Source: Syntrophotalea acetylenivorans
Lineage (GTDB): Bacteria > Desulfobacterota > Desulfuromonadia > Desulfuromonadales > Syntrophotaleaceae
Assembly: GCF_001887775.1 (NCBI RefSeq)
Contig: NZ_CP015519.1
Coordinates: 248,001-312,000 of the forward strand
Direction: 5' to 3'
DNA length: 64,000 nucleotides
The number at the start of each line of letters is the position of its first letter. Positions within the stretch are counted from its first letter, which is position 1. Positions 46,313 to 55,309 of this stretch are shown here, piece by piece. Below the pieces are notes generated by a model. That model made no database searches. It was given only the letters and a program-made list of their open reading frames with translations, and was not told where the DNA came from. The position numbers and the translations under genes are program-made.

Positions 46313-47365
46313 ATGATGCTCTCTGTTGTTGTACCGATTCTTAATGAGATTGACCAGTTATCTCAACTGTTCGATATGCTCTCTCTTCAGGCGGGAGTCT
46401 CTTTTGAGTTGATTCTGGTTGACGGCGGATCAACGGACGGAAGTTTTGAAAGAGCTAAAGAACTCGCTGCCGGGGCATCTTTTCCCTGTCGGGTGGCTTC
46501 CACTCAGAAGGGGCGTGGTCGGCAACTTAATGAAGGAACCCGGCTCAGCTCCGGAGAATCGCTATTGTTCCTTCATGCGGACAGCCAATTTGTAGATAAT
46601 ATGGCACTGGCAAAAGCCCTGAACTGTTTTCAGGCGGCTCTTAAGAGTGCCGGTCATAACCGCATTGCCGGGCATTTCTCTTTAAGATTTCAAAGGGAGA
46701 CCTCCAAAGGGCATTTTGGTTTTTATTATCTGGAGAGTAAGGCCCGTCTTGACCGCCCTGGTTGTATCCATGGCGACCAGGGTTATTTAATGCAACGGCG
46801 CTTTTTCGATCAAATTGGCCCCTTTGACGAGTCCCTGGGGTTTTTGGAAGATAATCGCCTGGCAGACTCGGTGCGGAACGCTGGTTCTTGGGTATTGTTG
46901 CCGGTAGAACTGCTGACTTCCAGCCGTCGCTTTGTGCAGGAAGGGTTCCGCCAGCGACAAATGCTGAATGCCCTGATCATGAATCTTGAAGCACTGGGCC
47001 TGAACGATTGGCTGAGGGGCTTGCCTGACATCTATCGGTTGCAGGGCCATACTCAAGAATTGCATTTAATACCTTTTTTCCACGATATCAACGAACGCCT
47101 GTCTCTGCTTTCACGGAAAGAACAACGACAATTCTGGTTACAAACCGGGCATTATTCTGTGGCCAATGCTTGGCAGCTGGCTTTTTTGGTGGATGTAAAA
47201 GGTGCTTTTCACAAAAATCTGCGTCCAGGTGAAGGTCGAAGAACGTTGCTCAGCACTTTTGATCGCATCTTGCATCCCTTGATCGACCATTTTTTAGGGT
47301 ATCGATTTGCCGGGATGGTGATCCGTTTTTGGTTTCGTGGAATACTTAAGAAACTCTCGGTTTGA
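46313..47365 (+). CDS. Family 2 glycosyltransferase (TIGR04283-like)
   Basis: 350 residues. An N-terminal GT-A fold has SVVVPILNE, LVDGGSTDGS and the DxD-like LFLHADSQF. This matches the group of GT2 enzymes often found beside radical-SAM or selenium genes, though none are seen here. The last 120 residues (from about 230) extend beyond the catalytic fold and are not recognised; they contain a weakly hydrophobic C-terminus. No membrane helices are clear, and the donor and acceptor are unknown. Tandem ATGs at 46,313 and 46,316. Confidence 0.8.
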   Translation: MMLSVVVPILNEIDQLSQLFDMLSLQAGVSFELILVDGGSTDGSFERAKELAAGASFPCRVASTQKGRGRQLNEGTRLSSGESLLFLHADSQFVDNMALAKALNCFQAALKSAGHNRIAGHFSLRFQRETSKGHFGFYYLESKARLDRPGCIHGDQGYLMQRRFFDQIGPFDESLGFLEDNRLADSVRNAGSWVLLPVELLTSSRRFVQEGFRQRQMLNALIMNLEALGLNDWLRGLPDIYRLQGHTQELHLIPFFHDINERLSLLSRKEQRQFWLQTGHYSVANAWQLAFLVDVKGAFHKNLRPGEGRRTLLSTFDRILHPLIDHFLGYRFAGMVIRFWFRGILKKLSV

Positions 47366-47459
47366 AAATGGGCCAGACACAGATGTTTGATAGCATTCTA
47401 TTGCCACGGGGGAGTTGTGGTAAAGTTAATGGTAGATATTTACCGCTCAGGGAAAGGAT

Positions 47460-48203
47460 ATGACCATGAGACGAAAGAGACATTTGTTTTTAGGGCTCCT
47501 GGCTCTGTTGGTTGGCATCACGCCTGCCTGCACATCCTATAAAAGCCAGGAGGTTTCTTTTAAGCCGCCTACGGCTTATGGAAACATGCAGCAGGTAGCC
47601 GGGTCACAGATTGCTGCCCAATCCTATGCCGATAGCTCGGCTGCCAAGCAGGCTTTCGGTTTCGATATCCGTTCGGCAGGTCTTCTTCCTGTGCAGGTGA
47701 TTATCGATAATGGCGGCGACAGTGCCTTGGATGTCGTTCCCGAGCAGACCTTTTTGATCGACGCCGAGGGTAATCTGTGGAGCCTTTTAGACAGCCGGAC
47801 GGCGTACCAACGCGTGGAGAAGAGTTCGGAATATGCCCGTATCGCTAAAGGCGGTGGAAAGGGGTCCCTGCTAGGGGGTGCCGGCGGTGCGGCCATCGGT
47901 GCGGCCATCGGTATTCTAACCGGTGATAGTGTCGCCGAGGCGGCATTTAGGGGTGCGGCCGTCGGCGCAGCTGGTGGTGCGGTCATTGGTGGCACTCAGG
48001 CGAGCACTTCCGGCGATGCCAGCCGCCAGATTGGACGCGATTTGGCCACTAAGCAATTGGTCAATCAAGCGGTGCAGCCGGGCAGCTTGGCCAACGGATT
48101 CTTGTTCTTCCCGGGTGAAGCCCCGTCCGCGGCTCAATTACGTTTGCAAATAAGAGAAACCCAAAGCGGCTTGGTACATAAGGTGATGATTCCCCTGCCT
48201 TGA
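47460..48203 (+). CDS. Glycine-zipper outer-membrane lipoprotein
   Basis: 247 residues with an N-terminal signal ending ITPAC, an approximate lipobox, so probably lipidated. The middle (about 140-185) is an alanine/glycine-rich glycine-zipper (GGAGGAAIGAAIGILTGD, then GAAVGAAGGAVIGG), a pattern seen in SlyB/YMGG-type and pore or membrane-tethering proteins. The flanking beta-rich parts are not recognised. It is monocistronic, with an 18-bp perfect inverted repeat after it. ATG 47,460 or 47,466 both fit AAAGGA. Confidence 0.75.
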   Translation: MTMRRKRHLFLGLLALLVGITPACTSYKSQEVSFKPPTAYGNMQQVAGSQIAAQSYADSSAAKQAFGFDIRSAGLLPVQVIIDNGGDSALDVVPEQTFLIDAEGNLWSLLDSRTAYQRVEKSSEYARIAKGGGKGSLLGGAGGAAIGAAIGILTGDSVAEAAFRGAAVGAAGGAVIGGTQASTSGDASRQIGRDLATKQLVNQAVQPGSLANGFLFFPGEAPSAAQLRLQIRETQSGLVHKVMIPLP

Positions 48204-48233
48204 TTTCTGTTCAGAAACAGCTCTCCGTCCAAC

Positions 48234-48270
48234 AATAATGGGAACGAACCAGTGGTTCGTTCCCATTATT
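48234..48270. terminator. Perfect 18-bp inverted repeat, probable bidirectional terminator
   Basis: AATAATGGGAACGAACCA (48,234-48,251) is followed after one base by its exact complement (48,253-48,270). Only short T stretches flank it, so it is a very strong hairpin but an imperfect terminator. It separates the lipoprotein gene from the regulator-ahcY operon. Confidence 0.6.
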
Positions 48271-48297
48271 TCATCTTGACCTGCCGGGTTCCTCATG

Positions 48298-48321
48298 ATA
48301 GATCAATATAACTTGATCTAT
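48298..48321. promoter_or_regulatory. SahR-like operator upstream of the ArsR-methyltransferase regulator
   Basis: ATAGATCAA, 6 bases, TTGATCTAT: a perfect 9-bp dyad centred about 33 bases before the regulator start and overlapping the likely -10 region; TTGACC at 48,276 could be the -35. The ATCAA...TTGAT half-sites resemble those known for SahR regulators, implying autoregulation of the regulator-ahcY operon by S-adenosylhomocysteine. Confidence 0.7.
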
Positions 48322-48342
48322 TGTTGAGGGAAAGCAGATAAA

Positions 48343-49269
48343 ATGTTGCAACTTCTCAAAGCGCTGGCGGACCCGACCCGCCTGCGAATACTAGGTATTC
48401 TGGCTCACGGTGAATTTACGGTCCAGGAATTGACCGCTATCCTTGCTATGGGGCAGTCTCGAATTTCCCGTCATTTGCGTATCCTCACCGAGGCTGGAAT
48501 CGCCTCCGTCAAGCGACAAGGAACCTGGGGCTACTATAGGCTGGATAAGGGTGGTAGGCTTTTTGACGACCTGTGGCGCAACCTGGAACAGCATCTCGAT
48601 AGTCTGGCCGAGTGGCCAAAGGACCGGGATAATCTTATGTCAGCTCTTGAGGAACGTCGTTGTCGCAGTCAGAGGTTCTTTGATCAACATGCGACCCAGT
48701 GGGATCAACTGGCTCGTGAACTGCTGCCAGTGGCTGATTATCGAAACCAGCTCCTTCAACAGGTGCCGCGTTGCCATACTTTGTTAGAGCTGGGCGGCGG
48801 TACTGGATCGATGTTGCCCGCATTGGCGAATAAGGCGGATCGAATTCTGGCCGTCGATCATTCCGCTGCGATGTTGGCGGAAGCAAGAAAATATGCCGAG
48901 CGGCAGGCTTTAAAAAATATCGATTTTCGTTTAGGGGAAATGAGCCATTTGCCTTTAGGTGATGCCGAGGTGAACTGGGCCGTTCTCGACATGGTGTTGC
49001 ATCATGCCCCGCGACCGGCCCTGGTGTTACATGAACTTTCCCGTGTGCTCAACTCTCATGGTGGCGTGACGATTGCTGACTTGCAGCGCCATGAGCAGGA
49101 ATGGGTGCGAACCAGGCTGGCCGACCAATGGCTGGGTTTTGATATTGCCGAGATGGAAAACTGGTTTATTGAGGCTGGATTTGAAAAACCGGAATTTCAT
49201 TATGTTTCTGCCATCGGACAAAAACATGATGTGCTTTTGTGTACTGCTCGAAAAAGGGTAGTTGAATAG
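48343..49269 (+). CDS. sahR: ArsR-type regulator fused to a SAM-methyltransferase fold (SahR-like)
   Basis: 308 residues. Residues 1-90 are an ArsR winged helix (LKALADPTRLRILGIL, MGQSRISRHLRILTEAGI). Residues about 115-305 are a class I methyltransferase fold with LLELGGGTGSMLP as the cofactor loop and AVLDMVLHHAPRP. SahR regulators sense S-adenosylhomocysteine and repress SAM-cycle genes; the fused methyltransferase-like domain would be the ligand sensor. ahcY follows by 69 bases and a SahR-type palindrome precedes the gene. Whether it still methylates anything is unknown. Confidence 0.8.
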   Translation: MLQLLKALADPTRLRILGILAHGEFTVQELTAILAMGQSRISRHLRILTEAGIASVKRQGTWGYYRLDKGGRLFDDLWRNLEQHLDSLAEWPKDRDNLMSALEERRCRSQRFFDQHATQWDQLARELLPVADYRNQLLQQVPRCHTLLELGGGTGSMLPALANKADRILAVDHSAAMLAEARKYAERQALKNIDFRLGEMSHLPLGDAEVNWAVLDMVLHHAPRPALVLHELSRVLNSHGGVTIADLQRHEQEWVRTRLADQWLGFDIAEMENWFIEAGFEKPEFHYVSAIGQKHDVLLCTARKRVVE

Positions 49270-49338
49270 TAGTTCGCATTTCGAATTTAAGAAAAATGAC
49301 CGTTACATCATTTCATTAACAATAAGGAGTACTTCAGT

Positions 49339-50763
49339 ATGACAAACACCGTCGATACAGACTATTTGATCAAGGATCTTGCTCTGGCGGATTGGGGACG
49401 TAAAGAAATTCGTATTGCCGAAGCTGAAATGCCGGGCTTGATGGCATTGCGTGAGGAATTTGGAGATCAGAAACCTCTAGCCGGAGCTCGTATTACCGGT
49501 TCTTTGCACATGACGATTCAGACCGCGGTTTTGATCGAGACCCTGGTCGAACTGGGAGCTGATGTGCGCTGGGCCAGTTGCAACATATATTCAACACAGG
49601 ATCATGCCGCCGCTGCCATTGCTGCTGCTGGCATCCCTGTGTTCGCTTATAAGGGAGAGACCCTTGAGGAGTACTGGCAATATACCAAGTCAGCCCTTAA
49701 CCACCCGGACGGTCCGAATCTGATTGTCGATGATGGCGGCGATGCTACCTTGCTGGTGCACCGAGGCGTGGAACGGGAAATGGAATTTGAAAAAACAGGA
49801 AAGTTGCCGGCCATATCGACGGACAATAAAGAGCTGACCATCGTCGACCAGTTGCTTAATGATACCCTTGAAGAAGACTCCAGTTTCTGGAGGCGTATGG
49901 CCGAAGGCCTCAAAGGGGTCAGTGAAGAGACGACCACCGGAGTCCATCGCCTCTATCAGATGGCCCGCGAGGGCAGCCTGATGTTCCCGGCTTTTAACGT
50001 CAACGATTCGGTTACCAAAAGCAAGTTCGACAATCTCTACGGCTGCCGCGAGTCCCTTCTAGATGGCATCAAGCGGGCGACCGATGTCATGGTGGCCGGC
50101 AAAAAGTGCGTTGTGCTCGGTTATGGGGATGTCGGCAAGGGATGTGCACAGGCCTTTCGCGGCATGGGCGCCATGGTCTTTGTTACTGAGGTCGATCCCA
50201 TCTGTGCTTTACAGGCCGCCATGGAAGGGTTCCCGGTCGTGAAAATGGATGAGGCCTGCGCCTATGGTGACATTTTTGTCACAACGACCGGTAATGTTGA
50301 CGTTATTACTCGCGATCACATGGACCGGATGAAAAATGAAGCCATCGTCTGTAATATTGGCCACTTTGATTCGGAAATCCAGGTCGATGCCGTCTACGAT
50401 GACCCCAACCTGGTGGTCCATGAAGTCAAGCCTCAAGTTGAACAGGTCGAGTGGCCCGATGGCAAGCGGGTGACCATTCTGGCCCGCGGTCGCCTGGTCA
50501 ACCTCGGCTGCGCCACCGGACATCCTTCCTTCGTAATGTCGGCTTCTTTTACGAACCAGGTTTTGGCTCAGATTGAATTATGGGTCAATCCCGACAATTA
50601 TGAAAACCAGGTTTATGTGTTGCCCAAACAGTTGGACGAAAAGGTGGCCCGTCTGCATCTAGGTAAGCTGGAGGTAGCTTTGACGGAAATGACCCCTAAG
50701 CAGGCCGAGTATCTCGGTGTTGAGGTGGATGGCCCTTACAAGCCCGATCATTACCGCTATTGA
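49339..50763 (+). CDS. ahcY: Adenosylhomocysteinase
   Basis: 474 residues. The NAD-binding loop is [13 protein letters not shown]; substrate-binding segments include [23 protein letters not shown] and the C-terminal [10 protein letters not shown]. It splits S-adenosylhomocysteine to adenosine and homocysteine, relieving product inhibition of methyltransferases. The length includes the bacterial-type 40-residue insertion. AAGGAG lies about 9 bases upstream. Probably co-transcribed with the SahR-like regulator. Confidence 0.98.
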   Translation: MTNTVDTDYLIKDLALADWGRKEIRIAEAEMPGLMALREEFGDQKPLAGARITGSLHMTIQTAVLIETLVELGADVRWASCNIYSTQDHAAAAIAAAGIPVFAYKGETLEEYWQYTKSALNHPDGPNLIVDDGGDATLLVHRGVEREMEFEKTGKLPAISTDNKELTIVDQLLNDTLEEDSSFWRRMAEGLKGVSEETTTGVHRLYQMAREGSLMFPAFNVNDSVTKSKFDNLYGCRESLLDGIKRATDVMVAGKKCVVLGYGDVGKGCAQAFRGMGAMVFVTEVDPICALQAAMEGFPVVKMDEACAYGDIFVTTTGNVDVITRDHMDRMKNEAIVCNIGHFDSEIQVDAVYDDPNLVVHEVKPQVEQVEWPDGKRVTILARGRLVNLGCATGHPSFVMSASFTNQVLAQIELWVNPDNYENQVYVLPKQLDEKVARLHLGKLEVALTEMTPKQAEYLGVEVDGPYKPDHYRY

Positions 50764-50885
50764 GGCCTTTTCCTTTTCAGGTGTCGCTTGCTCCTTCGAT
50801 CGCAGCCTCTAGGTTGTGTAATTGCACAGTCTCTAACAAGGGTTTCAACCGCGATTTTTTACGGAATGGCACGTGGCGACCGGAC

Positions 50886-51002
50886 GGGAGGGTAGTACAA
50901 TTGGTAAGACATAAGATCTGATCGTAACGGGTATGCGAATCAGGTCTGAAACCTCCATCTTTTGGCGCGTTGTCCTTCCCTCCTGAGCAACGCGCCTTTT
51001 TT
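50886..51002 (+). ncRNA. Candidate structured small RNA with terminator, downstream of ahcY
   Basis: About 115 bases with three nested elements: GGAGG (50,887-50,891) pairing with CCTCC (50,952-50,956); inside it a 9-bp stem AGATCTGAT / ATCAGGTCT (50,914-50,922 and 50,939-50,947, one G-U) extended by CGTA/TGCG; and a terminator (GGCGCGTTG / CAACGCGCC, 50,964-50,972 and 50,988-50,996) with a T run. The terminator loop holds TTCCCTCCT, a C-rich anti-Shine-Dalgarno-like sequence. The 5' part (TAGTACAATTGGTAAGACA) resembles a tRNA D-arm, but no anticodon arm fits. It could be the structured 3' end of the ahcY mRNA or an independent sRNA. Confidence 0.5.
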
Positions 51003-51049
51003 ATGTTTATTTTACTGGTATAGCTGGTTGGGCATAAGTAGGTTGTGTT

Positions 51050-51092
51050 TAGCTAGTTGCCCACCCGAAGTTTTCGGAGGGGCAACTAGCTA
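51050..51092. repeat. Long intergenic hairpin upstream of prfB
   Basis: TAGCTAGTTGCCC (51,050-51,062) and GGGCAACTAGCTA (51,080-51,092) form a perfect 13-bp stem, with an inner CCGAA/TTCGG stem and a 3-base loop. No T run follows. It lies about 95 bases before the prfB promoter. Confidence 0.65.
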
Positions 51093-51163
51093 GGATTGAA
51101 TGTCCCAATAAGTATTTGATGCCTACTGTGGATATGAACAGGTGAAGATGCTACAACTGCACC

Positions 51164-51192
51164 TTGCCCTGTCAACGACGAGTCGTTATAAT
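51164..51192 (+). promoter_or_regulatory. Candidate sigma-70 promoter of prfB
   Basis: TTGCCC (51,164-51,169), a 17-base spacer and a perfect TATAAT (51,187-51,192), giving a transcription start near 51,199 and a leader of about 30 bases. Confidence 0.7.
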
Positions 51193-51228
51193 CCCCCGAA
51201 TTGATATTTTGCTGAAGGAGCAATTGTT

Positions 51229-52324
51229 ATGTTTCGTGAAGAAAATGAGGCCTTAAAGAAACTCCAGGTCAAGCTCGATGAGCTGAGGGGGTATCTTTGA
51301 ATTACCGGCTAAAAAAGAGCGTATTGCTGAGCTAGAGGCAGAGATTGCGCGTCCCGGTTTCTGGGATCAGGGCGATAAAGCTCAGGATTTGCTGAAAGAG
51401 CGTACCGGCCTGGAGAAGATCGTAGAGCAGTGGGAACAGGCGGCCAGGGAACTTGAAGACCTTCAGGTTCTGGTGGAGTTGGGAGAAGAGGGCGAGGATC
51501 AGGAATCTCTGGATGAAGTGCGAGATTTACTACCGGCCTTGACCAAACGGGTGGATAAGATGGAATTTGCCCGCATGCTGTCCGGTGAGTATGACGCCAA
51601 CAACGCCATTTTCAGTATCAACGCTGGTGCCGGAGGACTTGAGGCTCAGGATTGGGCCGATATGTTGCTGCGCATGTATCTGCGCTTTTTTGAAAAACGG
51701 GGTTACAAAACCGATATCACTGACTATCAGCCCGCTGAAGAAGGCGGGATCAAGAGTGTTACCCTGACAGTGGAAGGGGATCATGTCTACGGCTGGTTGC
51801 GTTCAGAGATCGGTATTCATCGCCTGGTGCGGATTTCACCCTTTGACTCCAATGCCCGAAGGCATACGTCCTTCAGCTCGGTTTTCGTTTTCCCCGAACT
51901 GTCCGACGAAGTTGAGGTTGAAATCAACGAAAAGGATCTCAAAGTCGACACCTATCGTGCCAGTGGTGCCGGTGGGCAGCATGTCAATAAGACCGATTCC
52001 GCTATTCGCATCACCCATATTCCTACCAACACCGTGGTGGCCTGCCAGAATGAGCGTTCCCAACATAAAAACCGGGCTACTGCGTTAAAACAACTCAAAG
52101 CACGACTTTTCGAGTTGGAGCGTCGCAAAAAAGCAGAAGAGGCTTCCTCTATTGCCGGAGAGAAAATGGAGATCGGCTGGGGCAGTCAGATTCGTTCCTA
52201 TGTGTTGCACCCGTATCGCATGGTTAAGGACCATCGTACCGGTTTTGAGGTAGGTAATGCCGATGCCGTTCTCGACGGGGATCTCGATGGTTTCATCGAA
52301 GCGTATCTGCTAAGCGATCAGTAG
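51229..52324 (+). CDS. prfB: Peptide chain release factor 2 (programmed +1 frameshift)
   Basis: 364 residues after frameshifting. Translation starts at ATG 51,229 (AAGGAG upstream) and runs 23 codons to CTT TGA (51,295-51,300). The internal Shine-Dalgarno-like AGGGGG lies just before CTTTGA, the classical autoregulatory shift site; slipping +1 continues as ELPAKKERIAELE into the main frame. RF2 recognises UGA and UAA: the SPF tripeptide is in RISPFDSNARR and the GGQ motif in GAGGQHVNKTDS. The stop codon in the shift site is UGA, the codon RF2 itself reads. Confidence 0.97.
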
Positions 52325-52424
52325 GAGTCCTCGGCGTCTTTTTTTCTGCTGGAACCGGCGCTTTTTAGACTGCTGGAAGGGCTTTCTCAGAGGCCCGAAG
52401 AGGCCGTCAAAACGGGCTTTTCCC

Positions 52425-52453
52425 TTGACTTGCCTGGGGGCATTGTTTAAGGT
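52425..52453 (+). promoter_or_regulatory. Candidate promoter of lysS
   Basis: TTGACT (52,425-52,430), a 17-base spacer and TAAGGT (52,448-52,453), 40 bases before the lysS start. Confidence 0.4.
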
Positions 52454-52492
52454 GCCTTGTTTTGCATCCGGGATAGAAAGGGCTTTAAATTA

Positions 52493-53977
52493 ATGGAAGA
52501 ACTGAACGATATATTGTTGCAGCGTCGGGCCAAAGTTGATGAATTTCGTGAGCAGGGGATCAATCCTTTTGCAAACGATTTTTCCGTCAGCCACAATGCG
52601 GCAGAGGTCAAGGCTGCTCATGATGAACACGATGCCGCTGCCCTCAAAGATTGCGATCAGCGTTATGCTCTGGCCGGCCGGATAATGGCCCGTCGTGACT
52701 TCGGCAAGGCCGCGTTTATTCAAATTCAGGATCGCACTGGCAGGCTGCAGGTATTTGTTCGCCGGGATGAAGTAGGGGACGAGACTTTTGCGGTTTTTCG
52801 TAAGCTGGACATTGGCGACATCGTCGGGGTGTCCGGTCGGATGTTTCGTACCAAGACCAATGAATTATCCTTGCGGGCCGAGTCCCTGCGGTTGCTGACC
52901 AAATCGTTGCAGGTGTTGCCTGAAAAATGGCATGGCCTGACCGATGTGGAGACCCGTTATCGGCAGCGCTACCTCGATATGATCGTCAACCCCCAGGTGC
53001 GCGATACTTTTCAGAAGCGCAGCCGTATCGTCAGCCTGATCCGTGACTACATGGTGCAGAACGACTTTCTTGAGGTGGAAACCCCGATGATGCAGCCGGT
53101 GGCCGGTGGCGCGACAGCGAAGCCTTTTGTCACTCATCACAATACCCTTAAGATGGACCTTTTTCTGCGCATTGCGCCGGAGCTCTATCTCAAAAGGCTG
53201 GTGGTCGGCGGCTTTGAACGGGTTTTCGAGATCAATCGAAATTTTCGTAACGAAGGTATTTCCATTCAGCATAATCCTGAATTTACCATGATTGAATTCT
53301 ATCAGGCCTATGCGACCTACCATACTCTAATGGATTTCACCGAAAACTTGATTTGCCATGTAGCGAAAGAGGTTGTAGGTGGTCTGGTTATTCCTTACGG
53401 CGGCAAAGAAGTTGATCTGACTCCTCCCTGGGATCGGCTCACACTGAGGGAGTCGATTGTCAAATATGGCAATGTCGAGCCGGCCCTGCTGGAGGATAAG
53501 GAACGATTGCTCAACTATGCCCACAGCCTCGGTCTCGAGTTCGAAGGCAGCATAGGCCACGGTAAGCTTCTTACTGAGATATTTGATGAGGTGGTGGAGC
53601 CGAAGCTGTGGAACCCGACCTTCATTACCGAATATCCTACAGAAGTTTCGCCCCTGTCGAGGAAGAACGATGCCAATCCCGAGGTTGTCGATCGTTTCGA
53701 GCTGTTTGTGGTCGGGCGCGAACTGGCTAATGCTTTCTCCGAGTTGAATGATCCGATCGATCAGAAGGAACGCTTCATCGGCCAATTGGCCGAAAAAGAG
53801 GCTGGCGACGAAGAAGCTCATGCTATGGATGAAGATTACATCCGGGCGTTGGAATACGGGTTGCCACCGACTGCCGGTGAAGGAATCGGTATCGACCGGT
53901 TGGTTATGTTGCTTACTGATTCCGCTTCGATTCGGGATGTCATTCTGTTCCCGCAGTTGAGGCCCGAAAGTAAATAG
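52493..53977 (+). CDS. lysS: Lysyl-tRNA synthetase (class II)
   Basis: 494 residues from ATG 52,493; the frame is open further upstream but lacks a start with a site. The N-terminal OB-fold anticodon-binding domain (GRIMARRDFGKAAFIQIQDRTGRLQVFV) is followed by the class II catalytic core: motif 2 FRNEGISIQHNPEFTMIE and motif 3 GIGIDRLVMLLT. It charges tRNA-Lys. The gene is followed by the Lol transporter genes on the same strand, 78 bases away. Confidence 0.98.
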   Translation: MEELNDILLQRRAKVDEFREQGINPFANDFSVSHNAAEVKAAHDEHDAAALKDCDQRYALAGRIMARRDFGKAAFIQIQDRTGRLQVFVRRDEVGDETFAVFRKLDIGDIVGVSGRMFRTKTNELSLRAESLRLLTKSLQVLPEKWHGLTDVETRYRQRYLDMIVNPQVRDTFQKRSRIVSLIRDYMVQNDFLEVETPMMQPVAGGATAKPFVTHHNTLKMDLFLRIAPELYLKRLVVGGFERVFEINRNFRNEGISIQHNPEFTMIEFYQAYATYHTLMDFTENLICHVAKEVVGGLVIPYGGKEVDLTPPWDRLTLRESIVKYGNVEPALLEDKERLLNYAHSLGLEFEGSIGHGKLLTEIFDEVVEPKLWNPTFITEYPTEVSPLSRKNDANPEVVDRFELFVVGRELANAFSELNDPIDQKERFIGQLAEKEAGDEEAHAMDEDYIRALEYGLPPTAGEGIGIDRLVMLLTDSASIRDVILFPQLRPESK

Positions 53978-54055
53978 TTTTTGACTATAGCTCACGCCTG
54001 TAACGGGTCGTGGTCTATGATGTCATGTTTCACCTGTCATGCCTAATGGGGTTTT

Positions 54056-55309
54056 ATGGGGTACGAATGGTTCGTCAGTCTGCGTTATCTGCGTGCCAAG
54101 CGTAAGCAGACCTTCATATCGGTAATATCCTTTATCTCCATAGCCGGGGTTACTTTGGGTGTTGCTTCGTTGATCGTTGTGCTGGCAGTTATGACTGGCT
54201 TTCACGACGGTGTACGGCAGCAGATTCTTGGAAATGTACCCCATGTTCTAGTGCAGCGACAGGGGGGGAATATTCCCTCCTATCAGGAACTTGTTACTGA
54301 ACTTCGCCAGACGACCCCTGAAATCCTGGAAGTAACGCCTTATGTCGCCAAGGAAGCCATGCTGCTGGCCAAGCGTAATGTGGCTGCCGTCAATGTTAAG
54401 GGATTGCCGCGGGGACATAAGGTTTTTCAACAGAACTTCTTGTCTGCCTCTGGAGATGAGGTAGAAAAGGCTCTGTTCACTACGCAGGAAGGTCCGCCCG
54501 GTCTGGTAATCGGTCTTGATACCGCCGCGACCCTTGGAGTGACCGTAGGCGATACCGTCAATGTTATCCCTCCGATGTTCACCATTACTCCTTTCGGCCT
54601 GATTCCAAAGATGAAGCCTTTTCGGGTGGTTGGTATCGTCAGCCATAGAGGTGGTTTCCTCGATACTTATTTTGCCTATATCCCCCTGCCTGTGGCCCAG
54701 AATTTTTTTGATGCTGCGGACCAGGCCAGCGGTGTTGAAATTGAGGTCGCCTCTTATGACAGGGCCACCCCCCTCGCGGCTCAATTGCGTGACCGGTTTT
54801 CTTTTCCGCTGGTGGTTCGTTCCTGGGAAGACCTGTTCGGTTCCTTCCTGTCGGCTCTTAAGTTGGAAAAGCTCGGATTGTTTATTGTGCTTGCCATTAT
54901 CGTGCTGGTAGCAGCCTTTAATATTGCGACCACCCTGATCATGGTGGTTATGGAGAAGCATAAAGATATCGCAATATTGCGCTCCATGGGAGCGACTTCG
55001 CTCAGTATCATGAAGATCTTTGTTCTCGAAGGATTGATTATCGGTTCATTAGGAACTGGCCTTGGCACTTTGTTGGGGGTTTTGTTGGCTAAACAGGCAG
55101 ACCCCATTATCAAAGGACTGGAAGGGATTCTAAAGATCAAGATTTTCGATCAAACGGTCTATGGCATGGATCGCTTTCCTTCGGTGGTTATCCCCGAAGA
55201 TGTGGTCAAGGTGGTCTTGGTTGCCATGACTATCTGTCTGTTGGCAACGGTCTATCCCGCTTATCGCGCGTCACGTATGGATCCCGGGGAAGCGTTGCGC
55301 TATGAATGA
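54056..55309 (+). CDS. lolC: Lipoprotein-releasing ABC permease (LolC/LolE family)
   Basis: 417 residues. One N-terminal helix ([25 protein letters not shown]), a large MacB-type periplasmic domain (about 50-265) and three C-terminal helices ending GEALRYE, the standard LolC/E layout. It releases outer-membrane lipoproteins from the inner membrane to LolA. Only one permease gene is present beside lolD, so a homodimer or a LolF-type arrangement is likely rather than separate LolC and LolE. It overlaps lolD by 8 bases. Confidence 0.93.
   Translation: MGYEWFVSLRYLRAKRKQTFISVISFISIAGVTLGVASLIVVLAVMTGFHDGVRQQILGNVPHVLVQRQGGNIPSYQELVTELRQTTPEILEVTPYVAKEAMLLAKRNVAAVNVKGLPRGHKVFQQNFLSASGDEVEKALFTTQEGPPGLVIGLDTAATLGVTVGDTVNVIPPMFTITPFGLIPKMKPFRVVGIVSHRGGFLDTYFAYIPLPVAQNFFDAADQASGVEIEVASYDRATPLAAQLRDRFSFPLVVRSWEDLFGSFLSALKLEKLGLFIVLAIIVLVAAFNIATTLIMVVMEKHKDIAILRSMGATSLSIMKIFVLEGLIIGSLGTGLGTLLGVLLAKQADPIIKGLEGILKIKIFDQTVYGMDRFPSVVIPEDVVKVVLVAMTICLLATVYPAYRASRMDPGEALRYE

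Noticed and set aside
45340-46314. Minus-strand open frame opposite metK
   Set aside because: Antisense shadow; metK motifs are complete on the plus strand.
50886-50956. tRNA gene
   Set aside because: The outer stem and D-arm-like part look promising, but no 5-bp anticodon stem and standard T-arm can be drawn, and no CCA follows.
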